This document shows positions 1 through 5,025 of a DNA stretch of 5,025 bases, in pieces (position 1 is the first letter of the stretch; each line of letters starts with the position of its first letter). The notes below the pieces were generated by a model. The model ran no database searches. It worked only from the letters and a program-made list of their open reading frames with translations, and was not told the origin of the DNA. Source of the DNA: Deltaproteobacteria bacterium (GTDB taxonomy: Bacteria > Myxococcota > B64-G9). The position numbers and the translations under genes are program-made. Location: the NCBI GenBank assembly GCA_030591745.1, contig JAUVAM010000364.1, positions 1-5,025 of the forward strand, given 5' to 3'.

Positions 1-1
1 G

Positions 2-1738
2 ACCGACAACGGTGACGGAACCAAGACCATCACCTGTGCCGACGGGACCGAGGTGGTGGTGACCGACGGCCAGGATGGCCAGGACGGCAGCTCTTGCACG
101 GTGGCCGACAACGGTGACGGAACCAAGACCATCACCTGTGCCGACGGGACCGAGGTGGTGGTGACCGACGGCCAGGATGGCCAGGACGGCAGCTCTTGCA
201 CGGTGGAGGACAACGGCGACGGCACCAAGACCATCACCTGCGGTGAGAACACGGTGACCGTCTCGGATGGGGCAACCGGCAACGACGGAGTCGATGCCGA
301 TCCCTGTACGGCGGTCGACAACATGGATGGAACCTACACGGTGACCTGTGGCAGCGACAGCGTGGTGATCTCCGATGGCACCGACGGGACTGGCTGCACG
401 GTGGTCGACAACGGTGACGGCACTTACACGGTGACCTGCGGGACCGGAAGCGTGGTCATCTCCGACGGCCAGGACGCCGCCCCCTGCACGGTGGTCGACA
501 ACGGCGACGGCACCTACACGGTGACCTGCGGGACCGAGAGCGTGGTCATCTCCGACGGGGCCGACGGAGTCGGCTGCTCGGTGGTCGACAACAGCGACGG
601 CACCTACACCGTCACCTGTGGCAGCGACACGGTGGTGATTTCGGACGGTTCCTCTTGCAGCATCATACAACAGGCTGAGAACGCCATCCTCATCTGCGAG
701 GACGGCACCATGGTCACTTGGTGGGTGGGCATGGCGGTCTCTTCGGCCACCTTCGTGGATTCGGGCCAGGTTCTGAATTCCGGTCCCAACTCAGCCTTAG
801 GAGATCTGGACGGAGACGGCGACCTGGACGCCGTCATAGCCAACAGGATCTGGTTCAACGATGGCGACGGCGTTCTGACCGAGGGGTCCCAAATCTTCAC
901 GGGATCCATTGCTTGCCCGGCCCTGGGCGACTTGGATGGAGACGGCGATCTGGATGCCTTCCTGGCCAACTCAGCCGACAACCCGGACACGGTTTGGTTC
1001 AACGATGGTCTGGGGAATTTCACCGACAGCAGCCAGAGCCTTGACGCCTTGTGGGGCCGAGACGTGGCCCTGGGCGATTTGGACGGAGACGGTGACCTGG
1101 ACGCCTACGTGGGTTCAAGCGGTATAGGCAATGACAGGGTCTGGATCAACGACGGCACGGGCTTCTTTAGCGACCGGGGTGTCCCGATCAACAGCCTGGG
1201 AGCCGGCGATGTGGTTCTGGGCGATCTGGACGGGGACGGCGATCTGGACGCCCTGTGTGTTTCCCAAGCAGCTGCGGGCCGAAGCTTCTTCAACGATGGC
1301 ACGGGCGGCATGATTCTCGGTCAGTCCGTCGGTATGAGCTGCTACGACGTGGACCTGGGGGATATGGATGGCGATGGCGATCTGGATGCCTATTTGGCCA
1401 AATATGGACAGCCCGACGAGCTTTGGTTCAACAACGGCACGGGCCTCCTGGTCAAAAGTGCTCAGGTGCTCGATGGCGGTTCCGGGAGCGCCATGAAAAT
1501 GGGCGACTTGGACGGTGACGGCGATCTGGACGTCTTTCTGGGCAGGCTCGGTACGGGAGCAAGCGCCGCCGTCTTCATCAACGATGGCACCGGCTTGCTC
1601 AGCGATTCCGGCCAGGCCTTGGGCGATACCTATACCTACGACGTGGACCTCGTCGACCTGGACGGAGATGGCGATCTGGACGCCTTGTGTACCAATAGCG
1701 GCAGCGTCGACGCCAGCCAGCTCTGGCTGAACGAGTAG
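2..1738 (+). CDS. Secreted/surface protein, Cys-hairpin repeats plus seven-repeat VCBS/FG-GAP beta-propeller (5' partial)
   Basis: The reading frame is open from the left edge to a TAG at 1736-1738, giving 578 visible residues. The true start and any signal peptide lie upstream; the GTG codons near 53 sit inside a repeat and are not a start. The first part has seven repeats of 27-36 residues with the core C-T-V-x-D-N-G-D-G-T-Y/K-T-V/I-T-C, joined by short Gly-x-Asp linkers such as DGQDGQDG. They resemble the Cys-rich DUF7151-like repeats of myxobacterial surface proteins; that family name is from memory. The paired cysteines probably form one disulfide per unit. The second part has seven DLDGDGDLDA loops 42-50 residues apart, most followed by a W/F-x-N-D/N-G-x-G strand, as in FG-GAP/VCBS propellers with DxDGDGxxD calcium sites. 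No C-terminal sorting signal or transmembrane anchor is visible. An extracellular stalk-and-head protein for adhesion or ligand binding is inferred; the ligand is unknown. Confidence 0.9.
   Translation, partial: TDNGDGTKTITCADGTEVVVTDGQDGQDGSSCTVADNGDGTKTITCADGTEVVVTDGQDGQDGSSCTVEDNGDGTKTITCGENTVTVSDGATGNDGVDADPCTAVDNMDGTYTVTCGSDSVVISDGTDGTGCTVVDNGDGTYTVTCGTGSVVISDGQDAAPCTVVDNGDGTYTVTCGTESVVISDGADGVGCSVVDNSDGTYTVTCGSDTVVISDGSSCSIIQQAENAILICEDGTMVTWWVGMAVSSATFVDSGQVLNSGPNSALGDLDGDGDLDAVIANRIWFNDGDGVLTEGSQIFTGSIACPALGDLDGDGDLDAFLANSADNPDTVWFNDGLGNFTDSSQSLDALWGRDVALGDLDGDGDLDAYVGSSGIGNDRVWINDGTGFFSDRGVPINSLGAGDVVLGDLDGDGDLDALCVSQAAAGRSFFNDGTGGMILGQSVGMSCYDVDLGDMDGDGDLDAYLAKYGQPDELWFNNGTGLLVKSAQVLDGGSGSAMKMGDLDGDGDLDVFLGRLGTGASAAVFINDGTGLLSDSGQALGDTYTYDVDLVDLDGDGDLDALCTNSGSVDASQLWLNE
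3..206 (+). repeat. Perfect 102-bp tandem direct repeat, two copies
   Basis: Positions 3-104 and 105-206 are identical base for base, with a period of 102 bp (34 codons, in frame). Each copy encodes one Cys-hairpin unit with a DGQDGQDG linker. The next unit keeps only the DNGDGTKTITC start and then diverges, so the perfect copies mark recent duplication or gene conversion. The array probably continues beyond the left edge. Confidence 0.95.
5..667 (+). repeat. Array of seven Cys-hairpin protein repeats
   Basis: Units counted from the conserved Asp-Asn are 5-106, 107-208, 209-316, 317-406, 407-496, 497-586 and 587-667, which is 34, 34, 36, 30, 30, 30 and 27 codons. Units 4-6 share an exact 90-bp period. 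Units 5 and 6 are roughly 84% identical by hand count, differing mainly in the Gly-rich linker. Within each hairpin the two cysteines are 14 residues apart. Variation is concentrated in the linker, as expected for spacer segments between small disulfide-closed beta-hairpins. Confidence 0.88.
749..1735 (+). repeat. Seven VCBS/FG-GAP calcium-loop repeats (beta-propeller blades)
   Basis: The GDLDGDGDLDA-type motif occurs at 800-832, 926-958, 1073-1105, 1220-1252, 1358-1390, 1502-1534 and 1652-1684, with spacings of 126, 147, 147, 138, 144 and 150 bp. Copy 5 has Met for the first Leu, and copy 7 has Val for the leading Gly. Copies 1-6 are followed by a W/F-x-N-D/N-G-x-G strand, and copy 7 ends at LWLNE and the stop. 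The TFVDSGQVL segment at 749-775, before copy 1, matches the strand that normally follows NDGTG, so it probably closes the ring with blade 7. Seven blades is the number in integrin-type propellers. Confidence 0.85.
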
Positions 1739-1775
1739 GGCCCGGCGGCATCCTCCCTCAAATCCTCTCGACCTG

Positions 1776-1807
1776 AACACCTGGAAGGACTTGACTTTTT
1801 AGGTGTT
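1776..1807 (+). other. Weak inverted repeat upstream of plsB
   Basis: AACACCT (1776-1782) is complementary to AGGTGTT (1801-1807), giving a 7-bp stem around an 18-nt loop. The 3' arm runs into a short TTTT. The loop holds a GGAAGGA (1783-1789) resembling a ribosome-binding site, and the 3' arm contains the GTG at 1803. It could be a weak terminator for the upstream gene or could mask the GTG. The stem is short and AT-containing, so chance is a serious alternative. Confidence 0.25.
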
Positions 1808-1829
1808 TTGGGACAAACCCTGTCTCAGG

Positions 1830-4439
1830 ATGACAGAAAATACGCAGAACGATTTTGAAGGACAAGCCCAGGCGGAGCTGCCGCCGGTGGGGATGCATGA
1901 CCGGTATGGGCCTTTTTTTCGATCCTTGTTTGCGCATTACTTTCGGCCGATTCAGTTCCCCGAAGAGGCCGTCGAAAAAATCAAGGAGCTCGAGAAAAAA
2001 GGGACCGTGGTCTACCTTTCCCGGGCCGCCAGCCAGCTTCACTTTCTGTACATGAACTATGTCTGCCTGCGGCACAAGCTGCCTTTGGCCAAGTTCGTCA
2101 ATGGCATCAGCCCCGTACTGCTTCAGCCGGTCGACGAGCTGCTTCAGCGCATGCGCCTGGTCGGCCAGGAAGACATCAGCGACCTGGACACCGAGGGCGC
2201 GGACCTGGCTCGACGGCAGTTGATTCGCTGCATCGAGCGGGATGAATCGGCCCTGCTTTTTTTGCAGCAAGCCAGCACCTTGACCAATCCCCACGGTGGG
2301 GGCGAAGGCGGTTTGCTGCAATGCTTGATCGACTTGCAGCGTGACCGCGAGCGACCCATTTATCTGGTGCCGCACCTCGTCGTTTGGGACCTGCACCCGG
2401 AGAAAGAATCCAAGAGTCTCGCGGACACGGTCTTTGGCCAGCCCGAAGCCCCCGGCTTTCTGCGCAACGTGGTCAGGCTCATGCGAAATTACCGCAAAGC
2501 CGTGGTCAAGGTCGCCGACCCCATCGACCTCAGCGAGTTCATCAAGGAACAAGACAAGAGCTGTTCGCCGGAGAAGCAATGCCTGCAACTGGAGGAAGAA
2601 CTCCACGAGCATCTCTTCCGCGAGGTCTTTGACGTCACCGGCCCCAAGATCCAACCCTTCGGCGAATTTCTCAACGAGATCTTCGCCGACGCCCGCATCC
2701 AGTCCTTCATTCGTGAAGAGGCCAAGGGAGACGAGCAAAAAACAGAGCGCTTGCAAAAAGAAGCCCTCGACATGCTGGATGAGATCGCCGCCGAGCCACG
2801 CATGCGCTGGACCCTGACCTTGAACCGGATACTGGACCTTTTTTGGAAGCGCATGTACGAGGGCGTCGTCGTCGGCGAGGAGGGCTTCGAGACCATTCGC
2901 AAGGCTGTTCGCAAGGCCCCCGTGGTGTTCTGTCCGAGTCACAAAAGCCATGTGGACTACTTGATCATCAGCCAGCTTTGCCTTCGGTACAAGGTACCCG
3001 TGCCGCATATCGCCGCCGGCGTCAACTTGAGCTTCTGGCCCATGGGACCCATTTTCCGTCACTCGGGCGCATTTTTCATGCGACGATCATTCAAGGGCAA
3101 CGCACTCTATCCCATCGTCTTCAGAACCTATCTTCGCTACGTGATGAACAAGCGCTTTCCCATCGAGTTCTTCATCGAAGGGGGTCGCTCCAGAACCGGC
3201 AAGCTGCTTCCTCCGAAATACGGCATCCTAAGCTGGCTGGTGGAGGCTTTCGGAGAAGGAGAAAACGACGATCTCCTCTTCCTGCCTATCTCCGTGACCT
3301 ACGAGAAAATCGTCGAGAGCGGCTCCTATCTTAAAGAGTTATCCGGCGCAGAAAAAAAGAAAGAAGACGTGGCCGGACTCATTCGCTCCGGTGATGCCCT
3401 CCGCTCCAAATACGGCAAGATCTACGTCCAGGTGGCAGAGCCGATCTCCCTGAGAGAGGCCATCCAGGATCGTTTCGGTGATCTCAGTTCGCTCGACCCC
3501 AACCAACGACGCGGCCTGGTGCAATCCATTGCGCATCGAATCTTGTTTGACATCAATCGGGTCAGCACGGTCACGCCATCCACGCTGGTGGCCTTCTGCC
3601 TCCTGAACCACCGACGCAGAGGCATGAGCGAGCCAATCCTGCGGGAACGGGCAGCCTGGGTGCTCAAATGGCTTCGTCGCCGCGATGCCCGCCTGAGCCA
3701 GGTACTCGATGACGTGGATCGGGGCATGGCCGAAGCAACCGCGCGTTTCTCCCACGATGGGCTCGTGACGATGCAAGACACAGGTTTGGAGCTTGTATTC
3801 ACCCCCGTCGAGCGCAAGCGCCTCGCACTGGATTACTATCGCAACAACCTCATACATCACTTTGTTCCCGCCGCCATCCTGCTTACCGCCGTCGAGTCTT
3901 TCACCGTGGACGCCGTGCCGATACAAGCCCTCAGCGACAGAATCCGGGAGCTATCCCGACTGTTCAAACATGAATTTCTTTTCCGCAGCGAGAAACACTT
4001 CACCGAGGTCGTCGAGTCCAGTCTGAGTGAATTGGAAGATGAAGGCATCCTGCAAAGGGATGGCGACTTCGTACTGAGACCCGCCGAGGGCCAAGAACTC
4101 CGCAATTTCCTCTGTGTGATTCTACAGCATTTCTTGGAAGCCGGCTGGTTGACCTTGCAAGCGCTTAAACTTCTGAGCGAGGGCCCGATGCATGAGAAGG
4201 ACCTCCTCTCCAGGGCCTTGCAACTCGGCGATCACCTCTATGTGCAGGGTGAAGTCCTTTGGCAAGAGTCCATTTCCCGGGCGGTCATCAAAAACTTCGT
4301 CAAGCTCTTCGAAGAACGCGGCCTTTTGTCCGGCGAGAAATCAACCGGTCGACGCGGCAGGTTGCTGAAACTTCTGGATGCCGAACAGATCGACGAGCAG
4401 GCCCAAGCCATCCGCCGCTATCTGAATCAATCAGCTTAA
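1830..4439 (+). CDS. plsB: Glycerol-3-phosphate 1-O-acyltransferase PlsB
   Basis: PlsB (EC 2.3.1.15) transfers a fatty acyl group from acyl-CoA or acyl-ACP to sn-1 of glycerol-3-phosphate, making lysophosphatidic acid, the first step of phospholipid synthesis, at the inner membrane face. The protein has 869 residues from the ATG; E. coli PlsB has about 807. Motif I is HKSHVD (His371, Asp376), motif II GAFFMRR (413-419) with FKGN after it, motif III FFIEGGRSRTG (447-457), and motif IV begins LPISVTYE (485-492). The surrounding IAAGVNL, FWP and GPIFR match E. coli PlsB as I remember it. Residues 60-238 are a degenerate copy of 365-545. Residues from about 550 on are a C-terminal family extension. 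ATG 1830 is preferred because the protein then starts plainly as MTENTQND. An in-frame GTG at 1803, 13 nt after GGAAGGA, would add nine residues and cannot be excluded. It ends 7 bp before the convergent CHAT gene. Confidence 0.96.
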   Translation: MTENTQNDFEGQAQAELPPVGMHDRYGPFFRSLFAHYFRPIQFPEEAVEKIKELEKKGTVVYLSRAASQLHFLYMNYVCLRHKLPLAKFVNGISPVLLQPVDELLQRMRLVGQEDISDLDTEGADLARRQLIRCIERDESALLFLQQASTLTNPHGGGEGGLLQCLIDLQRDRERPIYLVPHLVVWDLHPEKESKSLADTVFGQPEAPGFLRNVVRLMRNYRKAVVKVADPIDLSEFIKEQDKSCSPEKQCLQLEEELHEHLFREVFDVTGPKIQPFGEFLNEIFADARIQSFIREEAKGDEQKTERLQKEALDMLDEIAAEPRMRWTLTLNRILDLFWKRMYEGVVVGEEGFETIRKAVRKAPVVFCPSHKSHVDYLIISQLCLRYKVPVPHIAAGVNLSFWPMGPIFRHSGAFFMRRSFKGNALYPIVFRTYLRYVMNKRFPIEFFIEGGRSRTGKLLPPKYGILSWLVEAFGEGENDDLLFLPISVTYEKIVESGSYLKELSGAEKKKEDVAGLIRSGDALRSKYGKIYVQVAEPISLREAIQDRFGDLSSLDPNQRRGLVQSIAHRILFDINRVSTVTPSTLVAFCLLNHRRRGMSEPILRERAAWVLKWLRRRDARLSQVLDDVDRGMAEATARFSHDGLVTMQDTGLELVFTPVERKRLALDYYRNNLIHHFVPAAILLTAVESFTVDAVPIQALSDRIRELSRLFKHEFLFRSEKHFTEVVESSLSELEDEGILQRDGDFVLRPAEGQELRNFLCVILQHFLEAGWLTLQALKLLSEGPMHEKDLLSRALQLGDHLYVQGEVLWQESISRAVIKNFVKLFEERGLLSGEKSTGRRGRLLKLLDAEQIDEQAQAIRRYLNQSA
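3353..3392 (+). other. Candidate -1 slippery heptamer A_AAA_AAG with downstream stem in plsB
   Basis: In the plsB frame the codons GAA AAA AAG (3351-3359) contain A_AAA_AAG, the heptamer used for -1 frameshifting in E. coli dnaX. A short stem follows: GCCGGA (3372-3377) pairs with TCCGGT (3387-3392), with one G-U pair and a 9-nt loop, starting 12 nt after the heptamer. A -1 shift would add 11 codons and stop at TGA 3392-3394, giving a product of about 521 residues that keeps motifs I-IV and lacks the C-terminal third. The upstream region lacks a clear Shine-Dalgarno-like stimulator. A Lys-rich stretch could produce this motif by chance. Confidence 0.2.
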
Positions 4440-4446
4440 AGACGTC

Positions 4447-5025
4447 TCACCAGGCACCAACCAGCACAAACCCAGACCAATAGGCAGGATGCGGGTGGTA
4501 GCGCTTGACCAATCGTTGCGCCAAGGACAAAGCCGTCGATGGAGAATGGCTCTTCAGGTAGCGATAGAAGCGCTTCATCAAAACAGCCGTGGCCACATCA
4601 CTGACGCGCCACAGGCTTGAGAGGACACCACCGGCGCCGGCAGCCAAAAATGCCCGATTCAACCCAAGCAACTCATCGCCTCGCTGCAAAGATCCCAATC
4701 CAGTCTGACAAGCGGACAGGGTGACCAGGCGGGCAGACAAGGGCAAACTGAAAACCTCGATGGCCGTCAAATCTCCATCTTGGCCATGGCCAGGAGCCAA
4801 CATCAGGGAACTGAACAGCGGGCTTGAAGGTTGAAAAACGCCGTGGCAAGCCAAATGAAGATAGCCTGCGGCACCGGCCTCTTCCCGCAACAGGGCTTCG
4901 CTGGCACTTGCGCCCAAAACAACAGTCCCACCCATCTGCTCATAACCTATCGACCGTGCCTCATGCTCGGCGAAGGGCAAGGCCAGGCTACCATCCTCCC
5001 GGTCGGGGTTGCCCAGCACCAGAGC
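4447..5025 (-). CDS. CHAT-domain peptidase-like protein, C-terminal part (5' partial)
   Basis: The minus-strand frame is open from the right edge (ALVLGNPDRED) to TGA at 4449-4447, giving 192 residues; the GTG at 5019 is internal. It matches the CHAT (caspase/separase-like, clan CD) domain: LPFAEHEA, then HLACHG (catalytic His61 of the fragment, codon 4845-4843), LTAIEV, SACQTG (catalytic Cys106, codon 4710-4708), the G-x-x-RAFLAAGA segment, SSLW and a C-terminal YWSGFVLVG. Both dyad residues are present, so it is probably active. CHAT domains usually sit at the C-terminus after TPR or other sensor repeats, which would lie beyond the right edge. Members are cysteine proteases acting on partner proteins; the substrate here is unknown. 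It is convergent with plsB, with a 7-bp gap. Oddly, Cys60 precedes the catalytic His, where Thr is more usual in the families I recall. Confidence 0.92.
   Translation of the reverse strand, partial: ALVLGNPDREDGSLALPFAEHEARSIGYEQMGGTVVLGASASEALLREEAGAAGYLHLACHGVFQPSSPLFSSLMLAPGHGQDGDLTAIEVFSLPLSARLVTLSACQTGLGSLQRGDELLGLNRAFLAAGAGGVLSSLWRVSDVATAVLMKRFYRYLKSHSPSTALSLAQRLVKRYHPHPAYWSGFVLVGAW

Noticed and set aside
3..667. Regular repeats as a possible CRISPR array
   Set aside because: The repeats are in frame, coding, contiguous without unique spacers, and carry a conserved protein motif.
1115..1780. Minus-strand open frame of 221 codons across the propeller
   Set aside because: It repeats with the period of the sense-strand blades (recurring VQIAI/VQVA segments), so it is the antisense image of the repeat.
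1791..1820. TTGACT resembling a -35 box upstream of plsB
   Set aside because: No -10-like hexamer lies 16-18 bp downstream; the candidates at 1813-1820 match TATAAT at only about 2 of 6 positions. A sigma-54 reading fails as well, because no GC lies at the required distance from the GG.
1739..1829. Strong intrinsic terminator after the surface-protein gene
   Set aside because: The only inverted repeat (1776-1807) has a 7-bp stem with a large 18-nt loop and just four T residues after it, too weak to call a terminator.
1758..3062. Long open frame of 434 codons on the minus strand, antisense to plsB
   Set aside because: It lies wholly over the conserved plsB coding region, shows no recognisable domain, and its residues track the antisense of PlsB codons. 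It is a shadow of a GC-rich gene.
3339..3926. Minus-strand open frame of 195 codons in the plsB C-terminal region
   Set aside because: It is antisense to conserved PlsB sequence, with no domain of its own and no ribosome-binding context.
4447..5025. CHAT domain as the Csx29-type partner of a type III-E CRISPR effector
   Set aside because: No gRAMP effector, CRISPR repeat or other cas gene is visible, and the left-hand neighbour is plsB. The CHAT domain alone is far too widespread to support this.

Overview
The window looks like a piece of a moderately GC-rich chromosome from a Gram-negative bacterium, possibly of the Myxococcota/deltaproteobacterial type. That guess rests on three things: a repetitive secreted Cys-hairpin plus calcium-binding propeller protein, a large PlsB-type glycerol-3-phosphate acyltransferase, and a CHAT-domain protease. 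All three are common in such genomes, but none fixes the taxon. I see no tRNA, rRNA, CRISPR array, transposase or attachment site, and almost all of the window is coding.

Layout. (1) Positions 2-1738 (+) hold the 3' part of a surface or secreted protein whose start lies off the left edge. Its visible N-terminal part is an array of seven Cys-containing repeats (5-667) plus a degenerate eighth. The first two copies are a perfect 102-bp tandem duplication. The rest of the protein is a seven-repeat VCBS/FG-GAP calcium-binding beta-propeller (about 749-1735). (2) A 91-bp gap (1739-1829) holds a weak hairpin and no convincing promoter. (3) Positions 1830-4439 (+) hold a complete plsB, encoding sn-glycerol-3-phosphate 1-O-acyltransferase, with all four acyltransferase motifs. 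Its N-terminal half is recognisably a degenerate copy of the catalytic domain. (4) Seven bases further on, on the opposite strand, lies the C-terminal 192 residues of a CHAT-domain protein (4447-5025). It has an intact His/Cys dyad and runs off the right edge.

The three genes do not form an obvious functional system. plsB makes lysophosphatidic acid for membrane phospholipid synthesis. The upstream gene is probably an independent surface-protein gene. The CHAT gene is convergent and so not co-transcribed with plsB. The points most worth a second look are the expanding 102-bp repeat, the propeller with apparent ring closure, the internal duplication in PlsB, an in-frame A_AAA_AAG slippery heptamer in plsB, and the partial CHAT protease whose N-terminal partner domains are out of view.
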